In this document: one piece after another, positions 24,163 to 32,366 of the stretch
Position numbering within the stretch: position 1 is the stretch's first letter
How the letters are laid out: each line of letters begins with the position of its first letter
NCBI GenBank assembly: GCA_030622135.1
Contig: JAUXGL010000026.1
Coordinates: 1 to 33,395 of the forward strand
DNA: 33,395 nucleotides
Reading direction: 5' to 3'
From: Deltaproteobacteria bacterium
Lineage (GTDB): Bacteria; Myxococcota; B64-G9
Notes under the pieces: generated by a model
The model's input: only the letters and a program-made list of their open reading frames with translations
Database searches by the model: none
What the model was told of the DNA's origin: nothing
Position numbers and translations under genes: made by a program

Positions 24163-24262
24163 GGGGGGTCGTGAAAGAGCCGTGGTTGAATGAAATGAAA
24201 AGGGCTACAGCGTCAGGATCCGGTTGGATTGACCTCTGCAGACATCACCTTCGCCTGTCCCT

Positions 24263-25453
24263 TTAGATTACTTCGAATTCTCGGCCTACTTCTTGGAAGA
24301 TATTCAAGGCGCGATCGAGGTGCTTTCGGGTGTGGGTGGCCATGATGCCCAGGCGGATGCGTTCTTTTTTTAATGGGACGCCGGGGTGGACTACCGGGGA
24401 GGCGTAGACGCCGCGATCCAGGAGGGTGCGGTTCATGCGCAGGGTTTTCTCGGTGTCGCGGATCATGACGGGGATGACCGGGGTGGTGGAGTCGCCGGTG
24501 TCGAAGCCGAGCTCCTTTAGGCTTTTGTGCATGAAGTTCACGTTGTCCCATAGTCTCTGGTGCCATTCGGGCTCGGATTCGAGCAGCTCGAAGGAGGTGT
24601 ACACCGCGGCGACCACGGCGGGTGGCATGGATGCCGAATACACGAAGGGAGAAGAGTAGTGGCGCAGGTACTGGATCACATCGCGCTCGGCGGCGGTGAA
24701 GCCGCCCACGGCGCCGGCGAACTTGCTGAAGGTCCCCGAGATGATTTCGGCGCCGTCGGGCATATCGAAGTGCTCCAGCAAGCCCCGGCCGTTGGATCCC
24801 ATGACGCCCAGGGAGTGAGCCTCGTCGATCATTACGGTGACGCCGGCCGCCTTGCAGATCGCGCGCACGCGGGGGAGGGGAGCCACGTCGCCGTCCATGG
24901 AGTACACCGAGTCGACGATGACCATGCGGTGGCCTTCCTGTTTGGAAGTCCGCTGGACCAGTTGCTCGAAGTCGTTCATGTCGTTGTGAATGAAGGAGCG
25001 GATCTTGCAGCCGGAAAGGATGCAGCCGTCGATGATGCTGCGGTGAGCCAGGTTGTCGAGCAGCGCCACGTCCTTGCGGCCCATTAGCCCCTGGATGGTG
25101 CCGGCCAGCGCCTGGTACCCGGTTGAGAAGATGGCGGCGGATTCCTTGCCGTAGTTGTGCGCGATGCGTTCGGCCAGCTTCACATGCCAGGTGGTGGTTC
25201 CGCAGGCGAGCGGCGAGCCGCCGATCCCCAGGCCGTAGTCCAGAAGCGCCTGGCGCGCCGCCTCGACGACCTTGGGGTGAACCGAGAAACCCATGTAGCT
25301 GTTCGAAATGAAGTTGATGCACTCCCGGCCTTCCACCCGCATGGTCGGTCCGCAGCCGGAGGAAACCTCGCTGCCGTAGGTGTTCAGGCCCGAAGCGTTT
25401 AGCATATTGAGCAGACCCAGCTGCTCCTGGATGCGTTCTCGGTATCCGGTCAT
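24263..25453 (-). CDS. Alpha-oxoamine synthase, serine palmitoyltransferase-like (PLP-dependent)
   Basis: This is a 396-aa protein. Start ATG 25453 overlaps the upstream stop (ATGA) and follows AGGAGA at 7 nt. It has all class-II PLP features: His137 stacking residue (LAHRS), Asp210 and His213 (IDEAHSLG), and Lys244 forming the Schiff base in SGTFSKFAGAVGGF. The spacing Asp-34-Lys and the GTFSK context are closer to serine palmitoyltransferase than to AONS or KBL (which read TLGKA). It would condense an amino acid with an acyl-thioester to a 3-ketone plus CO2. An ACP gene in the same gene set suggests an ACP-bound acyl donor, as in bacterial sphingolipid synthesis. Amino-acid specificity cannot be told from sequence alone. 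Confidence 0.85.
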   Translation of the reverse strand: MTGYRERIQEQLGLLNMLNASGLNTYGSEVSSGCGPTMRVEGRECINFISNSYMGFSVHPKVVEAARQALLDYGLGIGGSPLACGTTTWHVKLAERIAHNYGKESAAIFSTGYQALAGTIQGLMGRKDVALLDNLAHRSIIDGCILSGCKIRSFIHNDMNDFEQLVQRTSKQEGHRMVIVDSVYSMDGDVAPLPRVRAICKAAGVTVMIDEAHSLGVMGSNGRGLLEHFDMPDGAEIISGTFSKFAGAVGGFTAAERDVIQYLRHYSSPFVYSASMPPAVVAAVYTSFELLESEPEWHQRLWDNVNFMHKSLKELGFDTGDSTTPVIPVMIRDTEKTLRMNRTLLDRGVYASPVVHPGVPLKKERIRLGIMATHTRKHLDRALNIFQEVGREFEVI

Positions 25454-27087
25454 GATACCGTCTCCTTGAGCGGACAGCCCGCCCGGTCGCACTCGATAGC
25501 GGCGATTTGGCTGGCCACGTCGTCCAGGTTGTCCTCCAGGGTCCCGAGGTTGCTCGTGGCCCGGTGGGCCAGGTCATGCACGCCCAGGCGGGTCCACAGC
25601 AGCATCTCGGTGGACAAGCGGCCGGCCTCCAGTTCTCCCTGCGCGCGCACCAGGACGGCCAGCATGACATACAGGGAGATGGCCACGTCGGCGATCTTGC
25701 GCTGGTCCATTTGGCGCTGGAATATCTTGAGGCCGTGGGTTTTCTTCTTGGTCTTGAGGATCCCGGCCAGCTTGGGCAGGATCGTGTCGAAAACCTGGCC
25801 GCACTCCTGCAGCGAAGCGTCCAGATGCGGCTTGAGCCGCGGGCTTTCCAGCAGCGGACCCGGTTTCCAGGTGTAGGCCGCCGCGGCCAGGTGGAAGCGC
25901 AGCAACTCGTTGGCTCCCTCGAAAATGCGGGTGATGCGGCAGTCGCGCAGCAGTCGCGCCACGCCGGTCTCCTCGATGAACCCGGAGCCGCCATGGAGCT
26001 GGACCGCGTCGTCGGCCACCTGCCAGGCGGATTCCGAGTTGAACACCTTGGCCACCGAGGACTCCCATACGATGGACTCGGGCTGTTCGTCTTCCAGGTG
26101 GGTGGTCAGACGGATGGTGCTTTCCATGGCATAAACCAAAAAGCGCATGCGGGCGAGCATCTCCCGCACCATGCCGAACTCGCCGATGGGCCGGTTGAAC
26201 TGGCGCCGGTTGGTCACCTGCTCGATGGAGCGCCGGAAGGCACTCGCGGCCAGGCCGATGCAGCCTCCCGCCATGAGAGTGCGGCCCCAGGACAGAACGT
26301 GGTTCATATGGTCCAGCCCCCGCGAGGGTCGGCCCAGGATATGGTTTTTGGGAACGCGCACATCCTCGAAGTGGATGGAGCAGGTGGAGCTGCCCTTGAT
26401 ACCCAGCTTGTGCTCTTCTTTGTCGCGCTGGATACCGGGCCGGTCCAGCGGCACCAGGATCAAGCTGTGGCCCCGCCGGGAGCCCATAAGCCCCGGGGTG
26501 CGGGCGACTATGGTGGTGATCCCGGCAAAGCTCCCGTTGGTGACGAAGCACTTGCTGCCGTTGATGACCAGCTCGTCTCCGTCCTCCACCGCGGTGGTCC
26601 GGACCGAGGCGATGTCCGAACCGGCATCCGGCTCGGTGATTGAAAAGGCGGCGATGAGCTTGCCCGTGGCCAGATCGGGCAGGTACCTTTCTTTCAGCTC
26701 CTGGCTGCCGAAGTAGTTCAGGCCGCGAAGGCCCAGCCCGGCGTGCAGACCCACGGTGACGCTCACCGAGCGGTCCAACTGGGCCAGGCACTCGCAAACA
26801 CGGCAAGCGCCCTTCATGGACAGGCCCACCCCGCCGTATTCCTTTTCGATGGTCAGGCCGAACAGGCCCATCTCGGCCATCTTCTGCAGGAGATCTGGGG
26901 GGATACGGGCTTCCGCGTCGATGCGGGCCTCGTCGATGTTCCGTTCGCCGAACCGACGAATGGATTCGGCGATCATCTCGATGGTTTCGACCTCCTCCGC
27001 ATCGTGGCCGCAAGAGGTGATCTGGGTGGCGGCGTTCTTGAAGTCTTGCAGGACCCTTTGGTAGGGATTGTAGGATGCTGGGGTCAT
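25450..27087 (-). CDS. Acyl-CoA dehydrogenase (VLCAD-like, with C-terminal extension)
   Basis: This is a 545-aa flavoprotein. ATG 27087 chosen; a TTG at 27129 would add 14 residues. Family blocks are intact: LFGLTIEKEYGGVGLS, FSITEPDAGSDIASV, CFVTNGSFAGI, KLGIKGSSTCSIHFEDVRVP, RRQFNRPIGEFG, QLHGGSGFIEE, and RIFEGANELLR with catalytic Glu390 in the VLCAD/ACAD position. The extra ~145 residues after it resemble the membrane-associating extension of VLCAD/ACAD9. It would introduce a 2,3-double bond into an acyl thioester, passing electrons to ETF. Its coupling to the SPT-like gene (ATGA overlap) suggests the acyl chain is modified before or after condensation, rather than beta-oxidation. Confidence 0.9.
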   Translation of the reverse strand: MTPASYNPYQRVLQDFKNAATQITSCGHDAEEVETIEMIAESIRRFGERNIDEARIDAEARIPPDLLQKMAEMGLFGLTIEKEYGGVGLSMKGACRVCECLAQLDRSVSVTVGLHAGLGLRGLNYFGSQELKERYLPDLATGKLIAAFSITEPDAGSDIASVRTTAVEDGDELVINGSKCFVTNGSFAGITTIVARTPGLMGSRRGHSLILVPLDRPGIQRDKEEHKLGIKGSSTCSIHFEDVRVPKNHILGRPSRGLDHMNHVLSWGRTLMAGGCIGLAASAFRRSIEQVTNRRQFNRPIGEFGMVREMLARMRFLVYAMESTIRLTTHLEDEQPESIVWESSVAKVFNSESAWQVADDAVQLHGGSGFIEETGVARLLRDCRITRIFEGANELLRFHLAAAAYTWKPGPLLESPRLKPHLDASLQECGQVFDTILPKLAGILKTKKKTHGLKIFQRQMDQRKIADVAISLYVMLAVLVRAQGELEAGRLSTEMLLWTRLGVHDLAHRATSNLGTLEDNLDDVASQIAAIECDRAGCPLKETVS

Positions 27088-27170
27088 TTTAGCCCTGCTT
27101 GACGGCAAGGGAGCTTGAAATATGTTCAACGAACCGTATCACCGTGGAGTTACCCCCTGGTTAAGCTGGT

Positions 27171-27187
27171 GCCGCGTTTTCCGCGGC
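27171..27187. repeat. GC hairpin between the radical SAM and acyl-CoA dehydrogenase genes
   Basis: GCCGCG and CGCGGC flank a 5-nt loop just after the radical SAM stop codon (minus). There is no T-run, so a strong intrinsic terminator is unlikely; it may protect the 3' end or tune read-through across the 101-nt gap. Confidence 0.4.
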
Positions 27188-27188
27188 G

Positions 27189-28496
27189 TTAAAATTGAAC
27201 GGTTCTCTTGTTTTTTTCGGCGTCTTTCAAATGCTGCTTGTCCTGGTAGAACTCGCGCCAGAGAGTCAGGTAGCCTTCCTGCAGGCGTTCGGGCGACATC
27301 TGCGCCGGCCTGAACACCACGTTGGCGTCGTTGTATCGCTCCCAGGTGCGGTCGATGATCCGATCCTGGTAAAGCAGTCTTTTCCACGAGGGAGTGCCGG
27401 GGTAGGGAGTGGCTACCGCGAACTCGGCGATCTGGATCTTGGTTTTTTGGGTAAACTCCAAGACGCGGTCGAAAATGCCCTCGTCGTCCCCGTCGTTTCC
27501 GACCAGTATGGAGATGTAAGGCTCGATCCCGAACTCGTGGCAGCGCTTTATGCATTCCTCGGCCTTGAGTGTGGCGTTCCGATCCCCCTGGCCGAAGGCC
27601 TCCTGGGTGATGGGATCGAAGCCGCAGACCAGGTAGAAACGGCCGATCCCAGCATTGCGGGCCTCCACCAGGATTGCTTCGTCCACGTTGATGAGCAGGG
27701 GCATGGAGGTACCGATATAACTCAGGCGCGCGTTGATCTCCGGCCCGGACTCGATCAATTTCTTCAAAAACGTACGGAAACGCCGACGGGCGCCGGAGAC
27801 GAACATGAACGACGTGTCTTCCGTCAGCGAACAGATTTTCCCCGCCTTCGAGAACTCGGTCAGGGTCGCCCAGACGGTCTCTAAGGGGAAGTGGCGTATT
27901 TTCCTGCCCATGACCGACGGCACCACGCAGCTGGTGCAGGCAAAGGGACAGCCGCGGGAGAGCTGCAGGGGATAATCGTCGGGCGAGAAGCTGTCGTTCT
28001 CGGCCTGGAGATAAAGGTTCACCAGGGGGGGAGGCAGGGCGGCGAGGTCCGCGGGCGCATCCGCCTGGTAGCGGGGTTTCAGATTGCCCCGGGGGACGTC
28101 CTGGCAGATTTGCGGCCAGACGGGCTCGCCCTCACCGATGACGACCGCGTCGCAGTGTGGCGCGACCTCGTCCGGCATCATGGTGGGAAAGATGCCGCCC
28201 ATGATGACCGGCCTTCCGGTTTGCCTCAGCATCTGGCCGATCTCGATGGCCCGCGTGGCCGCGGGCGTGAAGAAGGACAATGCGTACAGGTCCGCCTCGG
28301 GCAGGTTGTTTTCCTTCACCGGGTGGATGCGGTCGTCTTGAAAAGCCACTTCCATTTCCGGCGGCGTGCAGGCGGCCACCGAGGCTATGCCCAGGGATGG
28401 TGGACCGATGTATTCGTTGCAGGGAACGAACGATTTCAGCTCTGGATGGGACTGGGCGTGGCGCTCGAAGGATGGGTATATGAAGAGGATCTTCAT
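27189..28496 (-). CDS. B12-binding-domain radical SAM protein
   Basis: This is a 435-aa protein. Residues 1-135 have the cobalamin-binding-like Rossmann pattern of BchE-type enzymes (ILFIYPSFERH, GPPSLGIASVAA, PVIMGGIFPTMMPDEV, DAVVIGEGE). The radical SAM cluster motif is RGCPFACTSC, with Cys183, Cys187 and Cys190 binding 4Fe-4S. The C-terminal part (YISILVGNDGDDEGIFDRVL, ATPYPGTPSWKRL) is typical of this class. Such enzymes methylate unactivated carbons or do cyclisations, often in lipid or natural-product pathways. Its start overlaps the ACP stop (ATGA), so the substrate may be ACP-bound. The specific reaction is unknown. Confidence 0.85.
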   Translation of the reverse strand: MKILFIYPSFERHAQSHPELKSFVPCNEYIGPPSLGIASVAACTPPEMEVAFQDDRIHPVKENNLPEADLYALSFFTPAATRAIEIGQMLRQTGRPVIMGGIFPTMMPDEVAPHCDAVVIGEGEPVWPQICQDVPRGNLKPRYQADAPADLAALPPPLVNLYLQAENDSFSPDDYPLQLSRGCPFACTSCVVPSVMGRKIRHFPLETVWATLTEFSKAGKICSLTEDTSFMFVSGARRRFRTFLKKLIESGPEINARLSYIGTSMPLLINVDEAILVEARNAGIGRFYLVCGFDPITQEAFGQGDRNATLKAEECIKRCHEFGIEPYISILVGNDGDDEGIFDRVLEFTQKTKIQIAEFAVATPYPGTPSWKRLLYQDRIIDRTWERYNDANVVFRPAQMSPERLQEGYLTLWREFYQDKQHLKDAEKNKRTVQF

Positions 28497-28759
28497 CCCG
28501 GCTTGCCCGAGCGCAGTAATTCGGCCAGCTGCTTGATCACGTCGTCGACCGTTACCACGTTCATGACGTCTTCCACCTCCAGATCGAGCTCGTACTTGTC
28601 GCTGATGCGGGAGAGCAACTCCATGCTTTGGAGTGAGTCTAGCCCCAGGTCCTCGCGCAAGCGGTCAGCGTTCTTGATCTTGTCTGGTTCCAGCCCGACC
28701 AGCTTCGACAGGATGTCTAGGAGGTCGATACGAAATTGTTCTTCGATGGTCTCGCTCAC
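28493..28759 (-). CDS. Acyl carrier protein
   Basis: This is an 88-aa acidic protein with GTG start, preceded by GGAGGAA at good spacing. The phosphopantetheine attachment site is LGLDSLQSMELL with Ser42, and helices before and after it fit the four-helix ACP fold. It is not in a fatty-acid synthesis cluster, so it is probably a dedicated carrier for the pathway formed with the radical SAM enzyme (4-nt overlap), the acyl-CoA dehydrogenase and the SPT-like enzyme downstream. Needs a 4'-phosphopantetheinyl transferase encoded elsewhere. Confidence 0.9.
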   Translation of the reverse strand: MSETIEEQFRIDLLDILSKLVGLEPDKIKNADRLREDLGLDSLQSMELLSRISDKYELDLEVEDVMNVVTVDDVIKQLAELLRSGKPG

Positions 28760-28784
28760 AGTTTCCTCCGATTGTAAAAAAGTC

Positions 28785-28850
28785 TCACATTCGTATTACC
28801 GGACGTGGGCTGATCATATGGGCGACGGGCGGCTTCTGAATCTCGGCCAT
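28785..28850 (-). CDS. Possible 21-aa peptide ORF in the ACP operon leader
   Basis: On the minus strand an ATG at 28850, 9-10 nt after GAGGA, opens 21 codons beginning MAEIQKPPVAHMIS and ending RPVIRM before TGA at 28785, 25 nt before the ACP start. An upstream in-frame ATG would add 8 residues. It lies within the leader predicted from the promoter at 28930-28958. It could be a leader peptide, a tiny functional protein, or chance. No homology can be claimed. Confidence 0.25.
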   Translation of the reverse strand: MAEIQKPPVAHMISPRPVIRM

Positions 28851-28929
28851 GAAGTCACTTCCTCGGTGGACCATGCCGGTGTGGGTATATATAGCACCCA
28901 TGTCTGAAACATCTTGAAAAATCTGGCGC

Positions 28930-28958
28930 AACTTAACATGCTCGACACGGCTTGTCAA
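28930..28958 (-). promoter_or_regulatory. Promoter of the ACP - radical SAM - dehydrogenase - SPT-like operon
   Basis: On the minus strand a perfect TTGACA (28953-28958), 17 nt, TAAGTT (28930-28935). It leaves a leader of about 165 nt before the ACP start, long for this window. Apart from this promoter and the small ORF, the stretch 28760-29186 shows nothing I can name. Confidence 0.6.
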
Positions 28959-29186
28959 TAGTAAGTGCTTGATAACTCAACTCAAACGACCCGGCAGTCG
29001 GTTTTAAGCGCTCCAAAATAAAGCAACTCCCGTGCCAGATTTAACGGCAGCGGGCCGGAATTTCGGATCTGGTCGGAATTACAACCAAACCTCGTGAACT
29101 TGGCCCGGATTTCAGGTAAAAGAGTATGAATGATGCTTTGTGTTTAGTGGCGAAAACTTCACAGGTGTGCGGCAGAGGACCAAAAA

Positions 29187-30383
29187 CTACCGGCTCACTC
29201 CGACGGTTCCGGCTTCGGTCAGCGACTGGATTTCTGCGTTGGACAGGCCGAGGTTCTGGAGGATATCGGCGGTGTGCTCGCCTAGCCGTGGCGGTGGCAG
29301 GCGCGGTGTTGACCGGTTGGCCAGTTTCAACGGCGTGGACATCAGCTTGATGGGGCCCGCGGTGGGGTGATTCATTTCGAAGAACATGCCGCGATGGTTC
29401 AGTTGTGGTTCAGAAAGGACTTCGTTGCCTTCCAGCACCGGCTCCACGCAGGCTTCCACTTTTTCGAAAACGTTCATCCACTCCTGCCGGGTGCGGCTCT
29501 TTAGAACCCGGGCGATTTCCTCCCGGAGCACAAGCCCTTCTTGGTTCAGGAGGTTGGACTTGCCCTTGTGCTCGGGCAGGCCCAGCGCTTCGCACAGGGC
29601 GTCGAAGAAATGCGGTTCCAGGGCTCCCACGGACAAGTGGCGTCCATCCGCCGTCTCGAACACGCCGTAGCCCGGATAGCCCCTGGCCAGCGGAGCCTCT
29701 CCGCGCGGAGGGATCTTCTCGCCGATAAACGCTTCGGCGAGCATCAGCGTTGCGGTGGTGAGCACGCCTTCGGTCATGGCGATGTCCAACCATTGGCCCT
29801 GCCCGGTCCGCTCCCGTTGAAACAGGGCGCCCAGGATGCCCGCCAATGCCTGCCAGGTGCCGCCGGTGACGTCGCCAATCTGGACACCCGGCATCATGGG
29901 CGGGCCGTTCCGCGCGCCGGTCAGCCCGAGCACGCCGGCGCGGGCGCAGTAGTTGATGTCGTGACCCGCCCGCTCGCGGAAGGGGCCGTCCTGGCCGTAA
30001 CCCGAGATGGAGCAAAGAATGATATCGTCCCGGGCCTGCTTCAGCTCCGGGTATCCGATCCCCAGACGGTCAATGACCCCGGGCCGGAAACTTTCCACCA
30101 CCACGTCGGACTGCTTCGCCAGTCTCAAGAACAGCGCTCGCCCTTTCGGGTCTTTCAGGTTTACGGTGAAGGACAGTTTGGATCGGTTCAGGGCCAGATA
30201 GCCGGCTCCGACGCCGTTCTTTTGGGGAGGCCAGTAGCGGGTGAGATCGCCGGTTTTGGGGTCCTCTACCTTGATGACCTCGGCGCCGAGATCGCCCAGC
30301 ATCATGGTGGCCAGGGGACCCGGAAACAGGCGAGTCAGATCCAGGACGCGCACGCCTTCGAGCGGCGCCGGATCTTTGTTCAT
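29187..30383 (-). CDS. CaiB/BaiF-family enzyme, alpha-methylacyl-CoA racemase-like
   Basis: This is a 398-aa protein with class-III CoA-transferase/racemase fold blocks: LEGVRVLDLTRLFPGPLATM, LGAEVIKVEDPKTGD, VVVESFRPGVIDRLGIGY, CSISGYGQDGPFRERAGHDI. His141 (AGHDINY), Asp171 (GDVTGG) and Glu256 (ALEPHFF) keep exactly the spacing of the His126/Asp156/Glu241 residues of mycobacterial alpha-methylacyl-CoA racemase (MCR). Formyl-CoA transferases use a different Asp. It would therefore epimerise 2-methylacyl-CoA, letting branched acids enter beta-oxidation. Its ATG overlaps the stop of the LPP20-like lipoprotein gene (ATGA). Confidence 0.85.
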   Translation of the reverse strand: MNKDPAPLEGVRVLDLTRLFPGPLATMMLGDLGAEVIKVEDPKTGDLTRYWPPQKNGVGAGYLALNRSKLSFTVNLKDPKGRALFLRLAKQSDVVVESFRPGVIDRLGIGYPELKQARDDIILCSISGYGQDGPFRERAGHDINYCARAGVLGLTGARNGPPMMPGVQIGDVTGGTWQALAGILGALFQRERTGQGQWLDIAMTEGVLTTATLMLAEAFIGEKIPPRGEAPLARGYPGYGVFETADGRHLSVGALEPHFFDALCEALGLPEHKGKSNLLNQEGLVLREEIARVLKSRTRQEWMNVFEKVEACVEPVLEGNEVLSEPQLNHRGMFFEMNHPTAGPIKLMSTPLKLANRSTPRLPPPRLGEHTADILQNLGLSNAEIQSLTEAGTVGVSR

Positions 30384-31858
30384 GAGGGTTTGCCGGCCGG
30401 CTTTAAAATGGCATCGAGGAGGGTGCGGATGGCCTTGCGGGCGAAAGTGGTTAAAGCCCGCTTGTCGGCGCTCTGGGCATCGCTGCCGGCCCCTTTTACC
30501 TCCTGCTCGAAGGTGGCCAGGACCTTTCCGGACTCGGTCGATATGGCCTGGATTTTTCCCTTGGCCTTGGCGAACACGAATTGCGCGGTGACCACCTGGG
30601 ACACGCCGGCCTCCACGCTGCCCAGAACCAGGATGTCGGTTTTTCCCTTGGTGGCCGCGATCGCCTTGTCCAGCGGCAGGGTGGCCTCCAGCGGTTCTTC
30701 CAGAGTGCCCGGGTCGACCAGATCGAAGCCCTCGCGGGCCAGTGTGCGCGAGAATTGCTCCAAAACCACCGAGCTGGGCAGCTGGGTTCCCGAAATGTCT
30801 TCCCAGACCAGCACGAGGATGCGCGTGGCGGCCTCGTTGGGGGCCAGCAGGCGGAAGCTGGTTTCGAATATCTTGATGCGCTGCAAGAGGGTCGAGAACC
30901 GGGGGTCGTCCGGTTTCAATCCCGCATCGGAGAACACCTGTTCGCCGTCAATTCGAGCGATGACCAGGCTGGTTTTCTTCGGGTCTGCCGGTACTTTCTC
31001 CAGGCGGGCCGTGAACGCGCCGAACTCGTTGGTGGAACCGCGAATGTCCACGGACTCGCCCCGCTGGAGCCGGAAGCGCAGCGGCAGGCCCTTGACCGGG
31101 AATCGATCGGTCCCGTCGGTCATGTAGGCACCGGTCACCAGCGGGCTGGACAGGGCTCCCTGGTCGTCCACCCGCTGGCCGTCTCCCCGCACCGATCGTA
31201 ACTCCACCCCGTCGAGCAAACGGTCGATCTTGTCGACTAGGTTCTTGGCCGTGGGCGCGGTGGGATCGGACAGCGACTTGCCCGTAGCCGCTTGCAGGAG
31301 AATGCCCAGGTTCTCCGCTTGGGTGAAGTCCAGCAGGGCCTGGGTGTACAGGAGCAGGGCCTGGTAGGGATGGCGCTCATCTTTCAACTGCAAGTCGCCT
31401 TTGGCGACGGAGTCCTTGCAGCTCTTTTGGGCCGCCAGGACCTTCTCGAAGGAAGTTTTGGCCAGCCGCGATCGGTCCAGGGCCGCCAGGGCCGCATGCC
31501 GGCTTCCATCTTTGCTATTCCAGGTGTGGACGATCTCGCTCTTGGCGATCTCGGCCAGGTTTCCGGGGGAAAAGTGATAGGGGTTGAACCAGGAATCCTT
31601 GGCAACGCTCTGCTTCTTTTCCTGCAGGATTAGCCCCAGATGGATCTTGAGCTGGGAGATGAGATCTTCGCGGGCGGCTTGTGCAGCTTTCTCCCGGGTG
31701 CTGCCTTCGCCGGTTCCGATCAGGTATGATTCGGATCGGTATTTATCATGCTGGTGATTGGCTACCCAGGCCGGCCGGCCCACGATGCGCTGGGGAGGAC
31801 ACCCCGAGAAAACGGCCCAAAGAAAACAAAACAAACCCGCCCACTTGATACGTCTCAT
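30380..31858 (-). CDS. LPP20-like lipoprotein
   Basis: This is a 492-aa protein. Start is ATG 31858; a GTG directly before it is an alternative. The signal peptide is MRRIKWAGLFCFLWAVFSGC, with lipobox FSG-C. Residues ~28-75 match the LPP20/LPP domain (RPAWVANHQH, SYLIGTGEGSTREKAAQAAR). A helical middle (~110-190) is followed by a beta-rich part (LRFRLQRGESVDIRGSTNEF) and a C-terminal region with TRILVLVWEDISGTQLPSS and TDILVLGSVEAGVS, resembling envelope proteins that bind or sense. No Shine-Dalgarno; a -35/-10 promoter ends 8 nt before the ATG. Function unknown. Confidence 0.75.
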   Translation of the reverse strand: MRRIKWAGLFCFLWAVFSGCPPQRIVGRPAWVANHQHDKYRSESYLIGTGEGSTREKAAQAAREDLISQLKIHLGLILQEKKQSVAKDSWFNPYHFSPGNLAEIAKSEIVHTWNSKDGSRHAALAALDRSRLAKTSFEKVLAAQKSCKDSVAKGDLQLKDERHPYQALLLYTQALLDFTQAENLGILLQAATGKSLSDPTAPTAKNLVDKIDRLLDGVELRSVRGDGQRVDDQGALSSPLVTGAYMTDGTDRFPVKGLPLRFRLQRGESVDIRGSTNEFGAFTARLEKVPADPKKTSLVIARIDGEQVFSDAGLKPDDPRFSTLLQRIKIFETSFRLLAPNEAATRILVLVWEDISGTQLPSSVVLEQFSRTLAREGFDLVDPGTLEEPLEATLPLDKAIAATKGKTDILVLGSVEAGVSQVVTAQFVFAKAKGKIQAISTESGKVLATFEQEVKGAGSDAQSADKRALTTFARKAIRTLLDAILKPAGKPS

Positions 31859-31866
31859 CACCCGTG

Positions 31867-31895
31867 AGCGTACACGTGCAGGCAGTCCGTGTCAA
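31867..31895 (-). promoter_or_regulatory. Promoter of the LPP20-like lipoprotein / racemase operon, leaderless type
   Basis: On the minus strand a perfect TTGACA (31890-31895), 17 nt, TACGCT (31867-31872), then 8 nt to the ATG at 31858 (5 nt to the adjoining GTG). The leader is effectively absent. Confidence 0.6.
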
Positions 31896-31911
31896 TTAAT
31901 CGGAAAACGTT

Positions 31912-32250
31912 TTATGCGATGCCGATGCAGCGCTGGACGTATAGGCGGATGTGCTTTCTGTCGATGGCGGAGATGTCGACGAAACTCAATGCCCGGCCGG
32001 TGAAGAATCCTTGGTTTTCTTCGCGGACGACTCGGCACCGGGCCCAGATGAGTCCGTCGATGCCCGGGAGGTTCAGTTCCACGATGGGATCGTTGACCCG
32101 GGGCATCTCCAGATCGGTGGGACTCTCCAGGTAGACCCCGTTTTCGCTGATGTTGGCGAGCAGGGGAAGATAATACCTCCCCCGGTTGGTTTCACCCGCC
32201 AGCAGGTTCACGGTGGCTCGACTATGTTTCCTTTGGTTCGACTGGTTCAT
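31912..32250 (-). CDS. PilZ-domain protein
   Basis: This is a 112-aa single-domain protein. Start ATG 32250 is fixed by GGAGGAAGCC just upstream. The c-di-GMP binding signature is complete: RxxxR as R7-KHS-R11 and (D/N)xSxxG as N33-I-S-E-N-G38 in LLANISENGVYLES. The C-terminal beta-barrel follows (LPGIDGLIWARCRVV, FTGRALSFVDIS). It would bind cyclic di-GMP and transmit the signal to an unknown partner, commonly motility or exopolysaccharide machinery. It is divergent from the DUF3109-like gene across a 116-nt region with two promoters. Confidence 0.9.
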   Translation of the reverse strand: MNQSNQRKHSRATVNLLAGETNRGRYYLPLLANISENGVYLESPTDLEMPRVNDPIVELNLPGIDGLIWARCRVVREENQGFFTGRALSFVDISAIDRKHIRLYVQRCIGIA

Positions 32251-32283
32251 GGCTTCCTCCGTGTATTCATTTGCACTACATGT

Positions 32284-32312
32284 AGGATATGAGACTACAC
32301 GTGCCGAATCAA
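32284..32312 (-). promoter_or_regulatory. Promoter of the PilZ gene
   Basis: On the minus strand TTGATT (32307-32312), 17 nt, TATCCT (32284-32289). The start site would be near 32277, leaving a leader of about 27 nt with a good Shine-Dalgarno. Confidence 0.6.
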
Positions 32313-32329
32313 GTTTTTGGCCCGGAAAC

Positions 32330-32358
32330 TTTTGAGATAAATGCAACTATTTGATACT
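32330..32358 (+). promoter_or_regulatory. Possible promoter of the DUF3109-like gene
   Basis: GATACT (32353-32358) ends 8 nt before the ATG at 32367. A -35 candidate TTTTGA (32330-32335) is 17 nt upstream. No ribosome site is seen. Confidence 0.4.
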
Positions 32359-32366
32359 GTTGCAAA

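Noticed and set aside
24213-25994. 593-codon minus-strand frame overlapping the SPT-like and dehydrogenase genes
   Set aside because: It reads the two conserved enzymes out of frame, giving an Arg/Pro-rich product; both enzymes are intact in their own frames.
28785-28850. RiPP precursor peptide for the adjacent radical SAM enzyme
   Set aside because: The enzyme has a B12-type N-terminus and no SPASM or RRE-like part, and the pathway has an ACP; a leader peptide or chance ORF is more likely, so no RiPP claim is made.
29541-31127. 528-codon plus-strand frame opposite the racemase and LPP20-like genes
   Set aside because: Spans two well-supported minus-strand genes and has no domain or promoter.
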